This document shows, one piece after another, positions 1 through 5,853 of a stretch of DNA of 8,066 nucleotides. Position 1 is the first letter of the stretch. Each line of letters starts with the position of its first letter. The stretch spans positions 1 through 8,066 of the forward strand of contig CALIIP010000192.1 of NCBI GenBank assembly GCA_938018045.1, written 5' to 3'. The position numbers were made by a program, and so were the translations under genes. The notes beneath the pieces were generated by a model. The model worked only from the letters and a program-made list of their open reading frames with translations, was not told the DNA's origin and did not search any database. Source of the DNA: an uncultured Flavobacteriaceae bacterium (GTDB lineage: Bacteria > Bacteroidota > Bacteroidia > Flavobacteriales > Flavobacteriaceae).

Positions 1-1
1 T

Positions 2-157
2 TCAGATTCGACAACAAGTTATGGTTCTTATTCAGGCGCAGTGCCAAACGAAAAAATTACTTGGGGAAAATTAGATATAGACACACCAAAATTTATTATA
101 GAAAGTGATGCAACTATTGTTGCTCCTTTGATATTTGCTTACTTACTAAGCATGTAA
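2..157 (+). CDS. C-terminal end of an unidentified protein (5' partial)
   Basis: An open frame enters from the left edge and runs for 51 codons to a TAA at 155-157. No start codon is needed, so this is read as the tail of a gene that begins outside the window. The visible residues begin with a Ser/Thr/Gly/Tyr-rich stretch (SDSTTSYGSYSG). A charged segment follows (KLDIDTPKFIIESD), and the chain ends in a hydrophobic run (TIVAPLIFAYLLSM) at the very C-terminus. That end is too short and too close to the stop to call a membrane anchor with confidence. I do not recognise the family. The following genes lie on the same strand with short gaps, so it may be the first visible member of a small transcription unit. 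Confidence 0.6.
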   Translation, partial: SDSTTSYGSYSGAVPNEKITWGKLDIDTPKFIIESDATIVAPLIFAYLLSM

Positions 158-159
158 TT

Positions 160-240
160 ATGAAACATATTATTGTAGAATATTCTGAATGCGAAGATTC
201 TTTTTATGCAAAAGCATTAGAATTTACAACAACTTTTTAA
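160..240 (+). CDS. Doubtful 26-residue open frame
   Basis: An ATG two bases after the preceding stop opens a frame of 26 codons (MKHIIVEYSECEDSFYAKAL, then EFTTTF) ending at TAA. It is in the same frame as the 87-residue gene at 250, but two stop codons (238-240 and 244-246) separate them. It fills most of the 92-base gap between the neighbouring genes with near-zero spacing, which is what a tiny operon member would look like. It would equally fit the remnant of a decayed gene, or chance in A/T-rich DNA. There is no recognisable motif and no Shine-Dalgarno sequence, which is normal for this phylum. Confidence 0.2.
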   Translation: MKHIIVEYSECEDSFYAKALEFTTTF

Positions 241-249
241 ATATAAAAA

Positions 250-513
250 ATGAATTATTATAATGCAAAACAAACTCTCTCATCTAAAGGATTATTTATA
301 GGATATTTAGATGGTTACGCAACGTTTCATTTAGAAAATGATGATATTATTGATTTTGAACAAATTAATAAAAGAATACTAACTGAATATGATTTGAAAA
401 ACGGAAATTTTAAAAATAAATTTTTTGAAATTTATTATACAGAAATTTTTGATGATTTAGATGATGATGATTTTATTGTTTTTAGTTTAGATGATTTAAA
501 ATTGATAAAATAA
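250..513 (+). CDS. Small acidic protein of unknown function (87 aa)
   Basis: This is an 87-residue protein that I cannot assign to a family. It is strongly acidic, with an Asp-rich stretch near the end (DDLDDDD, residues 68-74) and another acidic patch around residues 30-36 (NDDIIDF). Lysines and aromatic residues are mixed in, and there is no signal peptide, membrane segment or cysteine. It looks like a soluble cytoplasmic protein. The start at 250 follows an A-rich leader; no alternative in-frame start lies between the upstream stop at 244-246 and 250. Its TAA overlaps the ATG of the VOC gene by one base (TAATG), so the two are probably translationally coupled. Small acidic proteins can act as inhibitors or immunity factors, but nothing here demonstrates that. 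Confidence 0.65.
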   Translation: MNYYNAKQTLSSKGLFIGYLDGYATFHLENDDIIDFEQINKRILTEYDLKNGNFKNKFFEIYYTEIFDDLDDDDFIVFSLDDLKLIK

Positions 514-926
514 TGGACACTTTATTTCACATATCTCTACCATGTACAGATATAAAACAAACAACTAATTTTTACAAAAACATTATAGAATCGAAAATTG
601 GGAGAACTTCTGAAAATTGGGTTGATGTAAATTTATTTGGGCACCAAGTTACTTTTACAAAAGCGGGCAAATTTAATTTTAACAATCCTAATTATGTATT
701 TGAAGGTAAGATACTACCTTCCTTTCATTTTGGAGTTATTGTTGAAATGGATAAATGGAGTGAACTTTATGCTAAATTGAATGGATTAGATTTAGAAGTT
801 GTAAATCAAGCCACCTTTTTAAGCAATAAAAAAGGAGAACACCTATCTTTTTTTGTAAAAGACCCAAACGGTTATATGATAGAGTTTAAGTGCTTTAAGA
901 ATAAATCTGACATTTTTTTAAAATAG
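513..926 (+). CDS. VOC-superfamily protein, glyoxalase/extradiol dioxygenase fold
   Basis: This 137-residue protein is a single VOC (vicinal oxygen chelate) domain. It opens with FHISLPCTDI and FYKNII (residues 5-25), the usual first beta-alpha unit. Next come WVDVNLFGHQ (36-45), SFHFGVIVEMDKW (70-82), and the C-terminal DPNGYMIEFK (117-126). His6, His72 and Glu124 sit where VOC enzymes carry metal ligands; His44 is a further conserved-looking histidine. From memory, the FxxSLPCTD...WVDxNLFGHQ...HFGVxxEM...DPxGxxIEFK pattern matches the group annotated as predicted extradiol dioxygenase family proteins (COG3565-like). The length is normal for one domain, and the substrate is unknown. The start is fixed by the one-base overlap with the upstream stop and by the motif lying only five residues in. 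Confidence 0.88.
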   Translation: MDTLFHISLPCTDIKQTTNFYKNIIESKIGRTSENWVDVNLFGHQVTFTKAGKFNFNNPNYVFEGKILPSFHFGVIVEMDKWSELYAKLNGLDLEVVNQATFLSNKKGEHLSFFVKDPNGYMIEFKCFKNKSDIFLK

Positions 927-933
927 AAAATTT

Positions 934-960
934 TAAAAAATTACTTCGATTTTTTATTTT
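934..960 (+). terminator. Weak A/T-only hairpin after the VOC gene
   Basis: Eight bases after the VOC stop there is an inverted repeat, AAAAAAT (935-941) and ATTTTTT (949-955), around a seven-base loop, extendable by one pair (934/956) and followed by more T residues. The geometry resembles an intrinsic terminator. The stem has no G:C pairs, so it may simply be A/T-rich sequence. It also overlaps the region where the fadH promoter would lie. Confidence 0.25.
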
Positions 961-979
961 ATAAAATAGTGTATCTTGC
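945..979 (+). promoter_or_regulatory. Possible fadH promoter
   Basis: TATCTTGC at 972-979 resembles the Bacteroidota -7 element TAnnTTTG, missing one T. A TTCG at 945-948, 23 bases upstream, is a poor match to the -33 TTTG/TTG element. Transcription would start near 985, right at the palindromic operator candidate and about 33 bases before the fadH ATG. The location is sensible, but the match is partial. Confidence 0.3.
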
Positions 980-985
980 ATTATA

Positions 986-999
986 TTATGCGTGCATAA
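986..999. promoter_or_regulatory. Operator-like perfect dyad before fadH
   Basis: TTATGC-GT-GCATAA is a perfect inverted repeat with six-base arms and a two-base centre. It ends 18 bases before the fadH start codon and lies just downstream of the putative -7 element. A dimeric repressor bound here would block the promoter or early elongation. The length and spacing fit MarR- or TetR-type regulators, which commonly control fatty-acid degradation genes, but the identity of the regulator is inference and no such gene is in the window. Confidence 0.45.
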
Positions 1000-1017
1000 C
1001 AACTAACACTATAAAAG

Positions 1018-3042
1018 ATGAAATACAAACATATTTTTGAGCCATTAGATTTAGGTTTTACAACTTTAAAAAATAGAATTTTAATGGGCTCTATGCATAC
1101 AGGCCTTGAAGAAGAAAAAAATGGAATTGAAAAAATAGCTACCTATTATGCAGAACGAGCAAAAGGTGGTGTTGGACTTATTGTTACTGGAGGAATCGCT
1201 CCAAATATTCAAGGTTGGACAGGCCCATTTTCTGCAAGAATGAGTTCTAAAAAGCATGCACGTCATCATAAAATTATTACCGATGCAGTTCATAAAGAAG
1301 GAGGTAAAATCTGTATGCAAATTCTGCATGCAGGACGTTATGGTTATCATCCATTTAATGTTGCTCCTTCTGCTTTAAAATCACCTATAACACCTTTCAA
1401 GCCTTTTAAATTAAATTTATCTGGAATAAAAAGAACAATCCGTGATTTTGTAAATTCTGCAAAGTTGTCAAAACTAGCAGGATATGATGGTGTAGAAATA
1501 ATGGGTTCTGAAGGATATTTAATCAATCAATTTATTGCTGAAAGAACTAATAAACGTAGCGATAATTATGGTGGAAGATATGAGAATCGTATGCGTTTGC
1601 CTATAGAATTAGTAAAACAAACACGCGAAGCAGTAGGTACAGATTTCATTATCATTTATCGATTGTCAATGCTAGATTTGGTTGAAAAAGGAAGTACTTG
1701 GGAAGAAGTAGTTCAACTCGGAAAAGAAATTGAAAAAGCAGGAGCAACCATTATAAATACAGGAATTGGATGGCACGAATCTAGAATCCCAACTATTGCT
1801 ACATCTGTTCCAAGAGCAGCATTTACATGGGTTACCAAAAAAATGAAAGAGGAAATTAAGATACCATTAATTACTTCTAATAGAATAAATATGCCAGAAA
1901 CTGCTGAAAAAGTATTGGCTGATGGTCATGCAGATATGATCTCTATGGCGAGACCATTTTTAGCAGATCCTGAATGGGTGAATAAAGCGGCTGCCGAAAA
2001 AGATGACGAAATTAATACGTGTATTGGTTGTAATCAAGCATGCTTAGATCATGTTTTTGAGCAAAAAGTAGCAAGTTGTTTGGTGAATCCTAGAGCATGT
2101 CATGAAACGGAATTAAACTATAACAAAACGGATGTAAAGAAAAATATTGCAGTTGTTGGCGCTGGTCCTGCAGGAATGTCGGCTGCATCAATTTTAGGGC
2201 AAAGAGGACATGAAGTTACGTTGTTTGATGCTGATAAAGAAATTGGAGGACAATTCAATATAGCAAAGCAAATTCCAGGAAAAGAAGAATTTTATGAAAC
2301 AATTCGTTATTTCAAAAGACAATTAGAATTACACAATGTTACCGTAAAATTAAATACAAGAGTTTCTTCGGATGATTTAATTGCAGGAAAATTTGATGAG
2401 GTTATTATTGCAACAGGAATAAAACCAAGAATGCCAAGGATTGAAGGAATTGAACATGCAAAAGTATTAAGTTATTTGGATGTTTTGAAATTTAAAAAAC
2501 CAGTCGGAAAACGTGTTGCTGTAATTGGAGCAGGAGGAATTGGTTTTGATGTGTCTGAGTATTTAGCACACGAAGGAGAAAGTACAGCATTAAATATTGA
2601 TGCTTGGTTGAAAGAATGGGGAATTGACAAGACCTTAAAATCAAGAAGTGGTTTTGAAGGAGTAACGGTTGAAATGGAACCTTCTCCAAGAGAAATTTTT
2701 ATGTTCAAAAGAAGCAAAGGGAAGTTTGGCGGAAATTTAGGAAAGACTACAGGATGGATACATCGTTCGACTTTAAAAAAGAAAAAAGTGCAGTTTATTA
2801 ACCAAGTTCAATATACAAAAATTGATGACGAAGGCTTGCACTACATTCAAAACGAAGAAGAAAAAGTATTGAAAGTTGATAATGTAATTATCTGTGCTGG
2901 ACAAACTCCTTTTAAAAAATTGGCAGCTCCATTAGAGGAAAAAGGAATGAAAGTTCATGTAATTGGAGGTGCTGATATTGCAGCAGAATTAGATGCTAAA
3001 CGTGCAATTAATCAAGGTTGTAGATTGGCAGCAGAATTATAA
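1018..3042 (+). CDS. fadH: NADPH-dependent 2,4-dienoyl-CoA reductase
   Basis: This enzyme reduces 2,4-dienoyl-CoA to an enoyl-CoA with NADPH, allowing beta-oxidation of unsaturated fatty acids; it is cytoplasmic. The 674 residues follow E. coli FadH (from memory 672 residues) closely along the whole chain. An old-yellow-enzyme TIM barrel comes first (about 5-350; NRILMGSMHTGLEE, QILHAGRYGY, GYDGVEIMGSEGYLIN). The catalytic pair is Tyr167 and His253 (GIGWHE), equivalent to E. coli Tyr166 and His252. Next is the 4Fe-4S cluster set Cys335, Cys338, Cys342 and Cys354 (CIGCNQAC...C). The chain ends with an FAD/NADPH-binding half holding two Rossmann motifs (VVGAGPAG at 379-386, VIGAGGIGFD at 502-511). 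All key residues are present, so an active FMN/FAD/Fe-S enzyme is expected. It has its own leader with a dyad at 986-999. The next gene follows after 48 bases. Confidence 0.95.
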   Translation: MKYKHIFEPLDLGFTTLKNRILMGSMHTGLEEEKNGIEKIATYYAERAKGGVGLIVTGGIAPNIQGWTGPFSARMSSKKHARHHKIITDAVHKEGGKICMQILHAGRYGYHPFNVAPSALKSPITPFKPFKLNLSGIKRTIRDFVNSAKLSKLAGYDGVEIMGSEGYLINQFIAERTNKRSDNYGGRYENRMRLPIELVKQTREAVGTDFIIIYRLSMLDLVEKGSTWEEVVQLGKEIEKAGATIINTGIGWHESRIPTIATSVPRAAFTWVTKKMKEEIKIPLITSNRINMPETAEKVLADGHADMISMARPFLADPEWVNKAAAEKDDEINTCIGCNQACLDHVFEQKVASCLVNPRACHETELNYNKTDVKKNIAVVGAGPAGMSAASILGQRGHEVTLFDADKEIGGQFNIAKQIPGKEEFYETIRYFKRQLELHNVTVKLNTRVSSDDLIAGKFDEVIIATGIKPRMPRIEGIEHAKVLSYLDVLKFKKPVGKRVAVIGAGGIGFDVSEYLAHEGESTALNIDAWLKEWGIDKTLKSRSGFEGVTVEMEPSPREIFMFKRSKGKFGGNLGKTTGWIHRSTLKKKKVQFINQVQYTKIDDEGLHYIQNEEEKVLKVDNVIICAGQTPFKKLAAPLEEKGMKVHVIGGADIAAELDAKRAINQGCRLAAEL

Positions 3043-3055
3043 CAAAATAAATGTC

Positions 3056-3069
3056 GATATTTGTATATC
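3056..3069. repeat. Short inverted repeat before the small membrane gene
   Basis: GATAT-TTGT-ATATC is a perfect inverted repeat with five-base arms in the 48-base gap between fadH and the small membrane gene, ending 21 bases before the ATG. The first eight bases (GATATTTG) also match the -7 consensus TAnnTTTG except at the first base. I see no good -33 element at the right distance. It could be a weak promoter with an operator, or chance in A/T-rich sequence. Confidence 0.25.
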
Positions 3070-3090
3070 AAAACACAAAACAACTAACGT

Positions 3091-3273
3091 ATGTCAATGA
3101 ATAAAAATACAGTGCTCGCTTGGGCAACAGGTTTAATGATTGTAATGGGAATTATTCTCATATTGATGGGAGCCTATAGATATGATGATGTTGCTGGTTG
3201 GGGATTTGCTACTGTCGGAATAGGTTTTTTCGCTATTTCTTGGGTATTCAATGCACTTAAAGGTCGTGTTTAA
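3091..3273 (+). CDS. Two-helix small membrane protein, CAL67264-like
   Basis: This 60-residue protein has two predicted membrane segments, about residues 7-28 (TVLAWATGLMIVMGIILI...) and 36-54 (GWGFATVGIGFFAISWVF). A short polar turn with an Arg-Tyr-Asp-Asp cluster (29-33) joins them, and the tail is basic (NALKGRV). There is no signal peptide; the protein should sit in the inner membrane as a hairpin. The AGWGFATVGIGFFAISWVFNALKGRV-type ending recalls the small flavobacterial family named after Gramella CAL67264, which I remember occurring just upstream of ettA, as here (86 bases ahead). The function is unknown. A second ATG at 3097 (Met3) could be the true start; the difference is two residues. 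Confidence 0.82.
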   Translation: MSMNKNTVLAWATGLMIVMGIILILMGAYRYDDVAGWGFATVGIGFFAISWVFNALKGRV

Positions 3274-3279
3274 TTGAGG

Positions 3280-3314
3280 TTCAAAGAAGCATAGTTATAA
3301 AGATCCAAAGACGC
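3280..3314 (+). repeat. Imperfect 11-base direct repeat ahead of ettA
   Basis: TTCAAAGAAGC (3280-3290) and TCCAAAGACGC (3304-3314) agree at 9 of 11 positions and start 24 bases apart, inside the 86-base gap before ettA. I see no clear promoter elements around them. They may be a degraded intergenic repeat unit or an untranslated-leader feature; no function can be assigned. Confidence 0.3.
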
Positions 3315-3359
3315 AAAATCCGTCTAAACAAAAAACAAATAAACTTATAAACGACTAAC

Positions 3360-5051
3360 ATGAGTGATGATAAGAAGATAATATTTTCAATGACCAGAGT
3401 CAGCAAGACGTATGCTGGCGCAAATAAACCTGTTTTAAAAAATATACATTTAAGTTTTTTCTACGGAGCAAAAATTGGGATTTTAGGTCTCAATGGTTCA
3501 GGAAAATCAACCTTGATGAAAATTATTGCTGGAATTGAGAAAAATTATCAAGGAGATGTAAATTTTAATGATGGATTGACAGTTGGATATCTATCTCAAG
3601 AACCAGAATTAGACGAAACAAAAACAGTTATAGATATTGTAAAAGAAGGAGCAGCAGAAACAGTTGCTGTACTTGATGAATATAATAAAATCAACGATAT
3701 GTTTGGCTTAGAAGAAGTGTATTCTGATGCTGATAAGATGGAGAAGTTGATGAATCAACAAGCAGTATTGCAAGATAAAATCGATGCATTAGATGCTTGG
3801 GAGTTAGACACAAAATTAGAGATAGCAATGGATGCTTTACGTACTCCAGAAGGTGATACTCCAATTAGTGTATTGTCTGGTGGAGAAAGACGTAGAGTTG
3901 CTTTGTGTAGATTATTATTACAACAACCTGATGTTTTATTACTCGATGAGCCTACAAATCACTTGGATGCAGAATCTGTACATTGGTTAGAGCATCATTT
4001 ATCACAATATAAAGGAACTGTGATTGCAGTAACGCATGATAGATATTTCTTAGACAATGTTGCAGGATGGATATTAGAACTTGATAGAGGAGAAGGTATT
4101 CCTTGGAAAGGGAATTACTCATCATGGTTAGAGCAAAAAGGGAATAGATTAAAACAAGAAGAAAAAACGGCTTCAAAAAGACAGAAAACATTAGAACGAG
4201 AGTTAGAATGGGTGCGTCAAGGAGCAAAAGGACGTCAGTCAAAATCAAAAGCACGTTTGGCAAATTATGACAAGTTGATGAGCCAAGATCAAAAGAAATT
4301 AGAGGAAAAATTAGAGATTTATATCCCAAATGGTCCACGTTTAGGAACCAATGTGATTGATGCAGTTGGTGTTTCAAAAGCATTTGGAGATAAGTTGTTA
4401 TATGAAGATTTGAATTTTAGTTTACCTCCAAACGGAATAGTTGGTATTATTGGACCTAATGGTGCTGGTAAAACGACTATTTTTAAAATGATAATGCAAC
4501 AAGAATCTCCAGATAAAGGAGAGTTTAAAGTAGGTGACACAACTAAGATAGCCTATGTAGATCAATCTCATTCTAATATTGATGCTGATAAATCTATTTG
4601 GGAAAACTTCTCAGACGGTCAAGATTTGGTGATGATGGGCGGCAAAATGGTAAACTCAAGAGCATATTTGAGCCGATTTAATTTCGCTGGTTCTGAACAA
4701 AATAAAAAGGTAAGCACACTTTCTGGTGGAGAACGAAACAGGCTGCATCTTGCAATGACTTTGAAAGAAGAAGGAAATGTTTTATTACTGGATGAGCCAA
4801 CAAATGATTTGGATGTAAATACGTTGAGAGCTTTAGAAGAAGGTCTAGAAAATTTTGCAGGTTGTGCAGTTGTTATTTCACATGATAGATGGTTTTTAGA
4901 TCGTATTTGTACACATATTCTTGCTTTTGAAGGTGATTCTCAAGTATATTATTTTGAAGGATCTTTCTCTGAGTATGAAGAGAATAAAAAGAAGCGTCTT
5001 GGTGGAGATTTAATGCCGAAACGTATTAAATACAAGAAATTAACTAGATAA
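3360..5051 (+). CDS. ettA: Energy-dependent translational throttle protein EttA (ABC-F ATPase)
   Basis: EttA is a cytoplasmic ABC-F protein that binds the ribosomal E site and gates the first steps of elongation according to ATP/ADP level. The 563 residues (E. coli about 555) contain two ABC domains and no membrane segments. Domain 1 has Walker A GLNGSGKST (43-51), signature LSGGE (172-176), Walker B LLLDEP with catalytic Glu197, and switch His226. The EttA-type arm lies at about 95-145. The charged interdomain linker runs from about 255 to 320 (KRQKTLERELEWVRQGAKG). Domain 2 has GPNGAGKTT (365-373), LSGGE (454-458), Glu479 and His508. The start at 3360 gives the expected short lead (MSDDKKIIFSMTRVSK) and immediately follows an AACGACTAAC motif. 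A strong terminator lies 9 bases after the stop. Confidence 0.95.
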   Translation: MSDDKKIIFSMTRVSKTYAGANKPVLKNIHLSFFYGAKIGILGLNGSGKSTLMKIIAGIEKNYQGDVNFNDGLTVGYLSQEPELDETKTVIDIVKEGAAETVAVLDEYNKINDMFGLEEVYSDADKMEKLMNQQAVLQDKIDALDAWELDTKLEIAMDALRTPEGDTPISVLSGGERRRVALCRLLLQQPDVLLLDEPTNHLDAESVHWLEHHLSQYKGTVIAVTHDRYFLDNVAGWILELDRGEGIPWKGNYSSWLEQKGNRLKQEEKTASKRQKTLERELEWVRQGAKGRQSKSKARLANYDKLMSQDQKKLEEKLEIYIPNGPRLGTNVIDAVGVSKAFGDKLLYEDLNFSLPPNGIVGIIGPNGAGKTTIFKMIMQQESPDKGEFKVGDTTKIAYVDQSHSNIDADKSIWENFSDGQDLVMMGGKMVNSRAYLSRFNFAGSEQNKKVSTLSGGERNRLHLAMTLKEEGNVLLLDEPTNDLDVNTLRALEEGLENFAGCAVVISHDRWFLDRICTHILAFEGDSQVYYFEGSFSEYEENKKKRLGGDLMPKRIKYKKLTR

Positions 5052-5060
5052 ATTAGTTTC

Positions 5061-5099
5061 AAAAAAAAATAGCCCAATTATATTGGGCTATTTTTTTTT
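5061..5099. terminator. Strong, probably bidirectional intrinsic terminator
   Basis: A perfect inverted repeat has 18-base arms at 5061-5078 and 5082-5099 and a three-base loop (TAT). The core is AGCCCAAT-TAT-ATTGGGCT, flanked on the left by nine A residues and on the right by nine T residues. Read rightwards it is a textbook terminator for ettA, which ends 9 bases upstream. Read leftwards the A tract becomes the U tract, so it can also stop minus-strand transcripts from the regulator genes that end at 5280. Confidence 0.9.
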
Positions 5100-5221
5100 A
5101 GAACAGTAAAGTATTTTTGACACATTTAAAAACAGAGTCAAAGAAAATTATTTTGGAGGCTTTAAATATTCTGGAAAAGGTTAATTATTGAAATTCAAAA
5201 CTAAAGAATTTAATTCAATAG

Positions 5222-5263
5222 ATTATTAACATATGTTATTAATAAAATCAAACCTTATAAGGT
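5222..5263. repeat. Two palindromes in the 3' intergenic region
   Basis: The gap 5100-5279 contains no gene that I can support. Near its right end are two perfect 12-base palindromes, TAACATATGTTA (5227-5238, extending to 5222-5243 with one mismatch per arm) and ACCTTATAAGGT (5252-5263), with centres 25 bases apart. On the minus strand the second is followed by a T-rich stretch and lies 17 bases beyond the regulator stop codon, so it could be a weak terminator for that operon. They could also be protein-binding sites. Confidence 0.35.
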
Positions 5264-5279
5264 AATTTCCACTAGTTTT

Positions 5280-5852
5280 TTAAGTCCGTAAATTTCTTTT
5301 CAATCTACTTAATTGTACAGTTGTTATTCCTAAATGAAGTGCAATATTTTTTTGAGAAATCTTTGTTTCAATTTTCGGTATTCTTTTTATTAAGGCTAAG
5401 TATCTTTCAGTTGAATTTAAGAATACAGATTCTAGTTCTCTTTTTTCTAACCCAACATAAAACTTCTCGAGATTTTTTCTTTGCATAATACAAAGATCCA
5501 TTCTAGAATTAGATAGTTTTATAAAATCGGCATAGTTAAACTCAACAATTTTACATTCTGTTAGGCATTCTATTTCCACTATTGATTTGTTTTGTAAAAT
5601 GAGGCTAGTAAATGAAGCAACAAAACTTCCAGAAGGATATATATGTTTATTAGTTTCTACGCCATTTTCTGAAATCAAATAAACCCTAATAAAACCATCT
5701 ATCAAAAAATAACTATCTGTAGCTCTTTGCCCTAATTTACAGAGTTTATGTTTTGATGGATATTGTTTGTGTTTAAGTAAACTGCTGAATTCATTCCATG
5801 TTTCATCTGATAATGGATGAATTTTATTCATTTTATTTCTCATCAACTCCAT
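5280..5852 (-). CDS. Crp/Fnr-family transcriptional regulator (second of a tandem pair)
   Basis: This 190-residue protein has an N-terminal cyclic-nucleotide-binding-type beta barrel (about 12-115; YFLIDGFIRVYL, YPSGSF). A dimerisation helix follows (about 117-140), then a C-terminal helix-turn-helix (about 150-187: TERYLALIKRIP, ISQKNIALHLGITTVQLSRLKRNL). The wing is short, as often in Bacteroidota members. The barrel lacks the canonical cAMP-binding GE...RA(T/S) signature, so the ligand is probably something else or none. Gapless alignment with the upstream paralogue over all 190 residues (about 36% identity by hand count) supports the ATG at 5852 over Met4 or Met8. It starts one base after the paralogue's stop, so the two are co-transcribed and probably coupled. 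Cys38, Cys96 and Cys100 are shared by both; Cys121 is unique. Target genes are unknown. Confidence 0.85.
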   Translation of the reverse strand: MELMRNKMNKIHPLSDETWNEFSSLLKHKQYPSKHKLCKLGQRATDSYFLIDGFIRVYLISENGVETNKHIYPSGSFVASFTSLILQNKSIVEIECLTECKIVEFNYADFIKLSNSRMDLCIMQRKNLEKFYVGLEKRELESVFLNSTERYLALIKRIPKIETKISQKNIALHLGITTVQLSRLKRNLRT

Positions 5853-5853
5853 C

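Noticed and set aside
1081..1350. Antisense open frame within fadH
   Set aside because: It lies wholly inside a well-supported gene, is low-complexity (Phe/Ser/Asn-rich), and has no recognisable motif.
2472..2717. Two overlapping antisense open frames within fadH
   Set aside because: They are shadows of the Rossmann-domain coding sequence with no family features.
3952..4540. Antisense open frames within ettA
   Set aside because: They are Leu/Ser/Pro-rich translations opposite conserved ABC motifs, explained by codon bias of ettA.
5116..5142. Inverted repeat TTTGAC ... GTCAAA after the terminator
   Set aside because: Six-base arms with a 15-base loop and no associated gene start; chance level in this composition.
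5155..5159. GGAGG sequence resembling a Shine-Dalgarno site
   Set aside because: No start codon or open frame follows at a useful distance on the plus strand.
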